Shown: positions 50,619 through 60,695 of the stretch, piece after piece
How the letters are laid out: every line of letters starts with the position of its first letter
Numbering within the stretch: the first letter of the stretch is position 1
DNA from: Bursaphelenchus xylophilus
Taxonomy: Eukaryota > Nematoda > Chromadorea > Rhabditida > Aphelenchoididae
Reading direction: 5' to 3'
DNA length: 64,000 nt
NCBI GenBank assembly: GCA_904066235.2
Contig: CAJFCV020000003.1
Span: 9,424,001-9,488,000, forward strand
Notes under the pieces: model-generated
What the model saw: only the letters and a program-made list of their open reading frames with translations
The model's database searches: none
What the model was told of the DNA's origin: nothing
Made by a program: the position numbers and the translations under genes

Positions 50619-53600
50619 TCAGAAACTCAATACCAAAAGCAGTAAACATACAAACATTTGAGCCCTATTTACACCACTGTTGCTCGCCAATCGGCCTTTA
50701 AACTCGTCCCACAGTAGCTGCTGATACAACGGGAGTCCCGTGGGCTCCAGCCTTGAGCATTCAATGTCACAAAAGTACTCGAAATTCAGCCGCTCACACA
50801 TGCAACGAGTCACGATTGTCTAAAGATCTGAGTAATGTAATGAAGAGATTACCTGAAGACAGTATTTCTGATGTATTTGGAAGATGTCTGAAAGCACGGA
50901 GCGCACCATGAGACACTCATCGGCGCGTTTGGTCTCGGTGTACGGAAGGAGGCGGCTGGAGGCGTCGAGTTTTACTCTGAAAATGGGGGAATGTTCAGTG
51001 ATCTTGCTCAAGGCGTAAATTCAAAAATTGTCGATAAATCGACCAGCTCGATCGATCCTCAGGTTATCTCTAATTTTTCTTTAAGCTATCTAAATATTTT
51101 CAATAGACCACAAATTTAACGCTCGCAACTTTAACTTTTAGTTGGTAAATATACCCAAATATTATCAATTGAACTGAAGTGAGATTTCAAATAAAGAAAC
51201 CCTTAAAAAGTAAAAGAATGTCAAAGAAAAGGGCATTTTCGCGTGTTTCATTGTTTCTCTCAACTAAAAATTCAGCAAAATCTCAAAATAACGTCAAGTT
51301 TCTTGATTTTTTGAGGGAGTTGTACGAATTATTTGGTTACTAGACCTTCCGGAAAGTCGCCGGACTGATTTTTTGCGTTTGCACTGTGCGAAAAGAATCA
51401 GTGTGCGAGCGACGGCCCAAAAATGCTTATTGCACAGTGCAAAAAACGGGAAATTGCACAGTGCAAAGAAAAATTTTGTTTTCGCACAGTGCAAACGCCA
51501 AAAACCAGTCCGGCGACATGCACTGTGCGAAAACTGATTTTTGGCGTTTGCACTGTGCGAAAATGTCAGGGTGCGAGCGATCGAAAAAAGCCTATTGCAC
51601 AGTGCAAAGAAAACTTTTGTTTTCGCACAGTGCAGCCGCCAAAAATCAGTCCGGCGACATGCACTGTGCGAAAACTGATTTTTGGCGTTTGCACTGTGCG
51701 AAAAAGTCAGTGTGCAAGCGACAGTCGAAAAAGCCTAAAGTTTTCTTGCACAGTGCAAAGAAAAATTTTGTTTTCGCACAGTGCGTGTCGCCGATTTCAG
51801 TCCGGCGACTTTCCGGGAGAACTTTTGGCATTTTCATAAAGTGCATGGACTTTTCGTCGTGCAAGAAGAAAATTCAACTGCACAGTGAATTTGATTTTTT
51901 CGAATAAAGCAAAATGCACAATGCAAATGCCCATTCACTTTATGAAAATGCAAGTACTATTTCTTTGCGCCTAACCTCGTCAAAACCCCGCTCCCAATTC
52001 GAAAAATATATAATATTGTGTTTTCCTCGCTGCAAATAATATTCCCACAAACGATTGAAAAACACGCACAAACGAATTTACACCAAAATTATATAGAACA
52101 TATACTTATTATATTTTTTAATGGAACCTCAAAAATTAGAGACAAAGTTTTCCCTACCTCAAAAGTTGATGCCGATCCAAGTCCGAGTTTGACAGATGAC
52201 TCCGCTGTCTAATGTCATCCTCACAACTCCTTGTCATAACATCGTAATCTTCGTTTGTGCAGTTTTCATTCGGCCTGGTGTGACATTGTGTTTGCAGGTA
52301 GCCAAAGAGCGATATGAATTGTAATTCGGAAGGGGGATGTTGTCGGAAAATCGTTGGCACGACTTTTCGACGGGCCTGAAAGTTGAAAAAGTTTGAGCTA
52401 GGCATTTTTGGCGGGAAATTCGAAAATTTTTTTCTAAATTTTTGTCAAAAAATCAAAAAAAAATTTTGCTTAAATTTGGAAAGCAGATTTGCCAAGTTTT
52501 TTCTAAGCCTCTAAAATCAAATAAATCAAATTTAAAGTTCGGGTTAAACATTTTTTGGCGGGAAATTTGAATTTTTTTTTTCTAAATTTTTGTCAAAAAA
52601 TCGAAAAAATTTATTTCTTAAATTTGGAAAGCATATTTGCCAAGTTTTTTTTCGATGTTTCTAAAATCAAATAATCAAATTTAAAGTTTGAGTAAAACAT
52701 TTTTTGGCGGGAAATTTGAATTCTTTTGTCAAAAAATCAAAAAAATTTTTTTTTAATTTGGAAAGCAGATTTGCCAAGTTTTTTCGAAGGCTTTAAAATC
52801 AAATAATCAAATTTGAAGTTTGAGTTAAACATTTTTTGGCGGGAAAATTGAATTTTTTTCTCAAAATATTTGTCAAAAAATCAAAAAAATTTTTTTCTTA
52901 AATTTGGAAAGCAGATTTGCCAAGTTTTTTCTAAGCCTCTAAAATCAAATAAATCAAATTCTCAGAAGCTTACCGAGGTTTCCCTGTACTTCTTCTGGTT
53001 CTGGCGAGCGCAGAGCACCAGCTTCCGACGGTAGGCAGTTTTAGCGACATGGCCAATGGTACTCGGGGCACACATGGTCTTGTGGTTGCGGAAACAATTG
53101 TCGAGGACTTTGAAATGATGACAGCGAAAGGTTAGTTCGTACTCCGTGCAAATGGGCATGTTATCAAACAGCTGCTCGAAACACGTCTCCGCCGAAGTTA
53201 CGATGCATTGGCTGGGTCTGAATTTCGATATGTTAAAATACGGAAATTGTATCGACTTGAGCAGTATTGAGAGAGCTCAAAATACCCATTTTTCGAACTT
53301 TTTATGGTACATGTTGCTGCTAAAAATTTTTAAAAAAATTCGAAAATTGGGTGAGTTGTTGATGACAAAAGCGCTTTTTTGCCAACATTTTTTTGGACTT
53401 CCGGAAGAATTTAATTTTTTTTAAATATGCCAAAACATGGTAAGATTTTGACATTTTTGGCATTTCCAATCATCGCGAATATATGCGAGAAGAAAAAAAC
53501 GAAATTTTTAAATTTTGAGTGCCATTCCTAACTAAATATTAATTTTCTAAAAATTTCATCAAAAATCGACCAATCACACATTGAGAAAATAACCTCTGAA

Positions 53601-53762
53601 ATTCATCGAGCGACAACTTTCAAGTACCATTAGCCTTTATTATCACCTCAAAAAACGATCCCAAACTTACGTCCCAGGCCGAGTCTGATGAATCGCGAGC
53701 ACGGGCAGGACGCACAGGCCCCAGACGACGGTGGAAATGAATTCCACATCGATTTTGAGCAT
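50619..53762 (-). CDS. Cysteine-rich secreted protein, possibly GPI-anchored
   Basis: Five minus-strand exons, 53762-53671, 53217-52974, 52375-52158, 50976-50853 and 50819-50619, are phase-consistent and give 292 residues. The N-terminus carries a hydrophobic segment (FISTVVWGLCVLPVLA) that can act as a signal peptide. The body has about 15 cysteines, including CIVTSAETCFEQLFDNMPIC, FRCHHFKVLDNCFRNHKTMC, TQCHTRPNENCTNEDYD and TRCMCERLNFEYFCDIEC. The extreme C-terminus is a short hydrophobic tail (MFVCLLLLVLSF) as in GPI signals. NCT is an N-glycosylation site. I do not recognise a domain; the even spacing of Cys resembles nematode-specific extracellular families. Introns 2 and 3 hold a tandem array and a MITE. 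Confidence 0.7.
51346..51817. mobile_element. MITE with TCCGGAAAGTCGCCGGACTG ends, copy 2, expanded core
   Basis: CTTCCGGAAAGTCGCCGGAC and CAGTCCGGCGACTTTCCGG bound about 472 bases. The core holds two to three tandem copies of a roughly 130-base unit containing TTGCACTGTGCGAAAA and CGCACAGTGCA. This explains the long open frames (138 and 173 codons) on the plus strand. It lies inside an intron of the Cys-rich gene. Confidence 0.85.
52405..52970. repeat. Tandem array, about 147-bp unit, four copies
   Basis: Units begin near 52410, 52557, 52705 and 52838 with TTTTTGGCGGGAAA and contain GGAAAGCAGATTTGCCAAG and CTCTAAAATCAAATAA. Spacing is 147, 148 and 133. It fills most of the second intron of the Cys-rich gene. 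Confidence 0.85.
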
Positions 53763-54864
53763 ACGTTCGACATAAAACAAGCGGGCGCGAGAAAGATGCG
53801 TTCGAACTACGGAATCATAGCAAAAGTGACTGCTACGGAATCTACAACCACATTCATATACGGATGAGAATTAAAGAGTGCGTTCTCACGAGAATGGGTC
53901 TTTAGGGAGAGCCGGAAAACGCCCGCTGGGCACAAGAAAATTGTTATTATATAGTTTGCCATGATGAAAATATATATAAAGTAATCAAAGAATGGGTCAA
54001 ACACAAGGCGATACGGTAAGAAAAAGTTGAAAAAAGTTAAAAAAAAGTCCTCCAAAACTCCTTGCAGGTTATTTGTCATCCAAAAAAAGGCGTCCGAAAA
54101 TGCCATCCCATATATGGAGGACTCTTGTTCATACAAATAACAGACCCGATCATCGGCTTTTTCCCACCGCGAAATTTGAGAATCCAGCCAAAACTTTTTC
54201 CCAACTAAAAAAACATGACCTGCGAATTTCATAAAAACAAAAATGCTTGGCCAGAAGTCCCAAAAATAATTGCTACCTTCCAATTATTTAGACCAGCAAG
54301 CAACCAGAAATAACTCAAAAAATAAATATGGAAGGAAAGTAAAGCTGCGCCAAAGAACACCAGTAAGATTGCGTGCATGCGGGTTTCCTGAGGGCCCCCC
54401 GACTTCTGAATCCCGTGAATGGGAAATTAATTATAATCGAGAAGATGGTGGGGGCATAAAGAGCGCTTATGTTATATATATTGGGGATGGGGAAAAGTTC
54501 TGGGAATGTGGGGTCCATGTTTGGAGAAAAGGAAGAAAAGGTTCGATTGTTGGAGGAGAAGTGAGATGGATAATATAAAAGTGACAAAAAGAATAATTAA
54601 GTTGTATACACAAGTTATAAAAACAAAACTCTCTACAATGAATCGGAGGCGTGCAACAAAAAATGTTTGTTATAGAAGGGCTCTGTTATTTGGTAGTTCA
54701 GTCTGACCAAAATTAATTCCCGGGACCTTCGAGATTGCCGTTTATAGATAGTTTTGTTTTTATGGAGTGAATTGTACATACGTTTATTGTACTAATTGAA
54801 AGCCCCAGTAATTTTACACATTCGACAACGAATTGCAACTTTAAAAAAATGCTTTGCTTAAAGT
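53763..54864. other. 5' flank of the Cys-rich gene
   Basis: No supported gene. 54667-54770 carries a TTATAGAAGG/TTTATAGATAG repeat unit of the dispersed type seen at 32.2, 55.7 and 56.7 kb. Confidence 0.4.
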
Positions 54865-55260
54865 CTTTCCGGAAAGTCGCCGGAGTGAAATCGGCGACAC
54901 GCACTGTGCGAAAACAAAACTTTTCTTTGCACTGTGCAATTTTTTGCTTTTTGCACGGTGCAATAGGGATTTTGGGCTGTCGCCGCCCTGACTGTTTTCG
55001 CACAGTGCAAACACCAAAAATCAGTCCGACGCACGTCAAACTGAGGAGTCCGGTGACCGGAATAGACACTTCGCTATCGGTTTTTTACACTTCGTCTTGA
55101 TTTCGCAGAGAAAGAGAGAAAAAAGACGCGCAAAAACGTACTCTCTCGCCCCAAAAATTCCCCATTTCTCCCCCAACAAAAGGTTTTTTTGCGTCTTTTT
55201 TTGACAAATTGCCAACCCATTCACCGGACTGTTTTAGCTTATCTCAGTTTGACGTGCGAC
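54865..55260. mobile_element. Two abutting MITE remnants
   Basis: 54865-55027 starts as the TCCGGAAAGTCGCCGGA family, with GCACTGTGCGAAAACAAAAC and GCACAGTGCAAACACC inside, but lacks its right end. It runs directly into a second element at 55028-55260 bounded by GCACGTCAAACTGAG and CTCAGTTTGACGTGC, which probably inserted into it. Confidence 0.65.
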
Positions 55261-58200
55261 GACTTTTTGGAAAGAACAGAAACAAGGTTAGGCATTTCCT
55301 GGCCCGTTTAGACGTTTCGTACACATAATGTCGACTGACCAAAAGATTTTAGCTATCAAGATAATTTTGGCAGAATTTTTTATGGACGAAATTGGCCTGA
55401 TAAAATCAAGGAAAATTTAAAACATCGGGCTTAACTAGTTTCTGAACAGAGAGAAAGATTTTTAATCCTGGCCAGGAAATGTTAATAGCTTCAACTATGC
55501 CGGATTGACGCGCGGTGATGTCTACTAAGAGGAAGTTACAAATATATGTATTAAAACCATACGTAACACCAAAAAACCAACTCTCCTTTCCATTGTGTCA
55601 AGTTCAATAAAGATAAAGTCAGATAAAGATAGAGACATTAAAGGGACAAAAAAATTATTCGTTATAGAAAAGTTTGTTGCATATTGGTTTTTTGGCATAA
55701 GGGCGACTTTTTGAACTGCTGAAATTGTTCGCTATAGAGAGGCTTTTCGTATGGCAATTTGTTGTACAAGGGTTCTATTGTTTTCACATTACATTGCCTC
55801 TTTAAAACTCGAAATTTTAGCAGCTGCACTAAACAAAATGACGTTGTCAATAGACGGCTATGAAATCCAGCTTCCGAAGACTATTTTCAGACTTTGCGTG
55901 CTCTAAAGACTACGAACATAGGCGACTACAAAAGCTAGAAAAATTCGCGGAAATTAAAAAAATTTTTTTTTGATTTAGCATACATATCAAAATTACACCT
56001 CTACTTATACTATGACGAAGAACAAAGGCTCCGGAAAGCAAAGCGCAAAAGATATCGGGCAAAATCGAATTAGAACTCAAGTGTAAGATCCCCCCGCGAC
56101 TGGTGGGCTATATAAAACAGACACGAAGAATGTAAAAGACACTTGTTTGGAGAGGATTATGATCTCAGAATGGGGCGCAGGAAACGAAGAGAGCACGCAC
56201 AATTTGAGGGCTCGTTTAAAGGATAATTTCATGCCAAAGGTATGTGCGAATTCGTTTTTTTTACATTTCGTTCGGACAGATTTGTTTTCAAAGGTAAATG
56301 GGCGAGAGGGAGAGGATACGAAATTTTGGGCATTCGGAGGGCTGCGGAGAAAGTGGGATGGTTGGAATGGACTTTAATGTAGAAAAAAATAATTTTGGTA
56401 CTGTTGGCTGGTGATAAAAAGGTGAAGCCTTAAATCTTGGAAATTGTCATGGCTTCTTCTGCAATCGGGAAGTTTTACATACATTTGCGTCGAGAAAGAC
56501 GCAAGGAAACGGCTTAAAAGACTGGAGTATTCGTTTTATGGCACTCAGAATTGTTTCAGCTTTTGGAAACTTGTTCATAAAAGCCTTACAATAATTACAG
56601 TCAAATCTCTCTACAACAACTTGCAAATGACAAAAAATAGAATTCTTATAGAAGGGCTTTTTTGTACAGAGGTTTATAAGAGTACAAAACCGCCCATATT
56701 CAATGTTTAGAAACAAGAAGAATTTCCGCGATAACTCCGGAGAGCTCAAAGATATTCGCAAATAGTTTCTGTCATATTTCTTGAAACACCCTGTAAAAGG
56801 TCTTTTTTGTACAGAGGTTTAATTGGGCCAAAAATTCATCCCTCAACTTCTGAAATTGTTCGTTATAGACAGATTTTGTTGTATGGAAGTTCGTTATACA
56901 TAGGCATCGTACTCCAAAAAAGATGATATACCATGGAAAAAACGGTTACAAGAAAATGTTCTAAGCTATTTAGCCTAAAGCAAAAAATTTTTCTGAACAA
57001 GTCACACTTTACGTCAACGAAGAATTTCAACAAATCCGAAAAAATCCAACAAATTTTTCACTTTCGAACTAAACCGCTCAAGAAACTACTATATAGCGTT
57101 GAAATGTAAAGACATTACACTTTTATCTCCCGAAACCCCACACGCACATATCCAAACAAAAAAATTCATAATATGTATAATGGCCGACTTGAGTGTTCGA
57201 CATGTCCCCTCCGGGGATTAAGGAGACCATTTAGATGCTAATTCTCGAAAAGGTCGGTGTTTGGGTGTATATTTGAGACATCAATAACAACTGACCGGCA
57301 CTTCAAACTCCCAAAAAAAGAATCTAAACATTTCCGTTGGCCTTCCGCTTCCTCCGGGCAAGTTTCTTTCGGTCAGCTCGGCCGCTCTTCCTCAAGGTGC
57401 ATTTGGCTAATTACGTCGGACAGGCGGGCCAATAATAACATGTAATTATTCGCCGATGGCATTGATTATGAAGGGAATGGAGATACGGATGTTTTGATTA
57501 GCGCAGAAGCTATGTCTTGCCAGTGGATAACGTATATTCGATTCTCAGATCTTTCCAAAGTTTGCAGAGAAGCTGCGTGAAATAATAAACATTCAACATA
57601 GCTGGCATATCAGTCTGTCGGAAAGTAAAGAGCATAATTTAGCAGCGACAAAGGGAAAGCAATTTGATTTTGTCACAAGACAATTCATTTTCTCGACGAC
57701 TATGCGATTTTCGATGCGACAGAATGCTCATTGCTTTCTTGACAGACTGATAAAACTGTCCACCAAACTGTTAGCTCGTCAATGACAATAGAAAGCGGGT
57801 ACCACCGGTTGAAGAAGAAAGCCTTTCACGAAATATTATTATAGTACCATAGTTCTTCAGCTCGTAAAAAGTTCTTTTTTTTTGTTATAAGTATAAGGTT
57901 GTCTATATTCTAACCCTGTTTTTGCTTGTAATACAAGATGATGACACGAATTGACTTTCTTTACATAGTTTTGGATTAGAGATAAATTACTGCAATTTGT
58001 CGCAAACATGGCAAAAGATACCTTAAACAAAAGCCTGATGTCTCGGCCACAAAATTGTGCAATATTGAGAAATTTCATTGTTGTTTACGTTTTTTACAGT
58101 CTTCCCAATCAACCCCTCTCAAAGAGGGTCATTATTTATTGGACAACCTAAAATTTCAAAGTCTACGGATGATTTGGTTTTCAGACAAGCCTATACATTG

Positions 58201-58285
58201 CTTTCCACTTTCAGACACACGCTTATAAAAATAATTGAAATTTATTATACAAAATTAGCCACTCTTATTTCCTTCACACGTTATT
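55261..58285. other. Intergenic, no confident gene
   Basis: 55640-55790 and 56590-56900 contain copies of a GTTATAGA(G)AGGTTT...TATGG repeat. A TATATAAAA at 56109-56117 lies 50 bases before a short open stretch (ATG 56159, donor GTATGT at 56240) that could be a first exon, but no partner was found. 57190-57480 is a GC-richer block with CTAATTACG and GTAATTATTCG words resembling the Msx-flanking elements. Confidence 0.35.
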
Positions 58286-60308
58286 TTACTGACCATTGAC
58301 TTCACTACGAAGATGATGCTGATGTCTATGATAGTGTCGATGGTTGGTGTGATGTTTATGGGCGGGCTTTTGACCGACCGTCTTTTCGGTCTTCTTTCTC
58401 TTGAACTGTTGACTTGGCCGAGCTCTGGCCTTCCCAATCCATCGATCAATGTTCTCCTTCTCAATCAGTCTGGCTTGCTTGACTTGCGGCGTATCATCGG
58501 GATGTGCTGCCCTCAAGTCGTAGTGATGAGCGCCATCCTCAATAATCAGACTGACCAGAGTCCCTTCGGTGGCCGGCTCCAATTTCCAGCCACCCGCACT
58601 CCATGGGTCCAGATATCCGTTGCTGAAAACGATATTACTGGCAGAGGGGAACTCGGCTCCGTAATGTTCGATGACCCAGTTGGGACGGTACAAATTGTGC
58701 TCGTATCCAATGTCAGAGTATTGCTTGTGGCATCGCTCAAAGTCGGCGGTGATGACAAATGGACAGGTCTTGTCGAAGACGTCATCAGGCAGGCCGGAGT
58801 TGCAGATTGGCATGATCATTTCGGTGCAGATCTGCCAGTTCCAGCCGTCCATGGCGCCAAGTTGATCGTTGCCGCAGTCGGGGCCGCGAAGACAAAACTC
58901 TTCGAGCTTTCCGGAAGTGTTGTAGAAGATATTGAGGATGTCATACAACGGCTTGACGGTCTCCTTTGGATCATCTGGGATGTCTCCGTTGAATTTCTCG
59001 CACATTTTCTAAAATGATGACAATAACTTTTATCGCAAAAATATTTATGCATACATACGTAACAGTTCAAAAAAAGTTCGCTCACCTTGACTGGCCATGC
59101 CGGAACTTGCGCAAAAAAGTTGGTGGGATACGGGTAATCGATCATAACAACATTACCCATGACATCCGCGAAGATGTTCACCAAAATATTGTAATCATGC
59201 GAGTGCTCGAATTCGGAAGACTTCCCCAACTTCAGCACCTTGTTCAAATGATCACGACCATCCTCGGTCTTGGCCAACGTTCGCATCGCGTCGAAGGAAG
59301 CGCGAAGATGCGTCAGATCACAGCCACTCAGCTTAAAGGTTCTGGTGGTGATATTCGCGTAGCCGTCTTGTCGGACGCCAGTGTTTTGGAACCAAAGCAA
59401 TGGGGCGCTTGCAGCAATGGCACTGAAAATAGCATTGTGAGGGAAATTTTCGAGATATAAATTTCAAATTTTGATGATATTTAACGCTTGCTTAGAGCAA
59501 TGTTTTCCAAGGCATACGACCGATTTTTAGCCAAAATCTACTAATTTTTTTTCAATTTTTTTGCTAAAAGATATAAGTCTTACCCATCAGCCAGATGCGG
59601 ATATTTAATCCTGAACCAAGCCGCCAACATCCCACCATACGATCCACCAAATACAATCACAGGAGAGTGGGTTGCTTGAGGGATTCTCTGAAAAGCATAC
59701 GTTTACATTGCCTAAATGAAATCTCCAATTCTCACCTGGGTTTTCAAATACGTAATGACATCGGCGAAGTCGGCAAGCGCCTGTTCTGAGGTCAGATATC
59801 CGAGATTCTTGATGTGCTTGTAGGAATCCTCTCCGAATGGAAGAGAGTTTCCGTAGAAGCGATGCTCAGTAAAAACAATCGCGGCTTTGTATTCAGGGGC
59901 AATGTCCCATATAAAACCCTGAAATCAAATTGATTTTTCTGCAATTTAAAATAAGGACAGCTTACTGTAGCGATAGTTATGATATCATTAAAATTAGAAA
60001 GGCTCAAAGCTTACAGTATTCTCCGCAAACACCTCCAACTTCCCCTCATTTCCGGTGTAAAAGAAGATGGGCCCTCCGGGCTCATAGTAAGTCAAATTAA
60101 TAAAATACCGCAACGGGAATTCCCGAGTATCAGCGAATGCGAAATGGTCAATCGGCACGTCCAGATGCTCCTCCGACCACGAATACGACGGCTCTCCATT
60201 GGGGATTCGGTTCTGATCGATCAGCGTCACCGGATCCCTCAGAAATGCACCAGGCCTGAGGCCGTTCACCAACAAAGGTGCCAGCAGGAGCCAGCCAACC
60301 TTTGACAT
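58286..60308 (-). CDS. Lysosomal Pro-X carboxypeptidase-like serine peptidase (family S28)
   Basis: Cleaves a C-terminal residue after proline; S28 enzymes act in lysosomes or outside the cell. Five minus-strand exons, 60308-60015, 59918-59736, 59687-59584, 59422-59086 and 59008-58286, encode 546 residues. A signal peptide ([13 protein letters not shown]) is followed by the family N-terminus ([20 protein letters not shown]), [12 protein letters not shown], the nucleophile motif [14 protein letters not shown], the Asp site [12 protein letters not shown] and the His site [12 protein letters not shown], so the catalytic triad is complete. ATG 60308 was chosen because it opens the signal peptide; the longer frame begins with GTG. 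The last 30 or so residues are odd: a Lys/Arg stretch then a histidine-rich tail ([16 protein letters not shown]). C. elegans has several homologues (pcp genes); I cannot say which is orthologous. Confidence 0.94.
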
Positions 60309-60695
60309 GACAAACACAGGGACTGATGGAAAACTGAGAAAACGGAGCGGAGAAATCTTGATAAAACTTTTTGATAAGACCGAAGGCCTTCAATTTCGGA
60401 CTTTTCGCACGTTCGGGAATTTTTTTTTAGATTTCGTTGTAATACCAAGGCAAACAATAAACAAAAGGCTGATTGAGAAAATGAAATTGATAGAGAATTT
60501 TTGTGCACAAAAATAGGAATCAATTGAGAATTCAAAAAAAAAATTTTTATTTGATTTTCAGTATTTTTAGTCTCGATTAAATTAATAAAGACTTGTAATT
60601 GCTTAGTTAACAATTCTATTTATTGGATATTTTATTATGGTTAATTACACTTTTGAAATGTTTGAGCAAATTTTCAATCGACGTGTTTGATTGGC

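Noticed and set aside
51386..51907. 173- and 138-codon open frames
   Set aside because: They lie inside a MITE with an internal tandem repeat and read the same repeated words; no splice or start support.
53807..54283. 158-codon minus-strand frame rich in Phe and Tyr
   Set aside because: It begins with TTG, its composition follows from T-rich DNA, and its 3' end overlaps the flank of the Cys-rich gene in another frame. No acceptor or donor supports it.
56159..56240. First exon behind a TATA box (start ATG 56159, donor GTATGT)
   Set aside because: No in-phase downstream exon and no recognisable protein.
58313..59017. 234-codon plus-strand frame
   Set aside because: Exact antisense shadow of the last exon of the S28 peptidase, whose catalytic motifs are on the minus strand.
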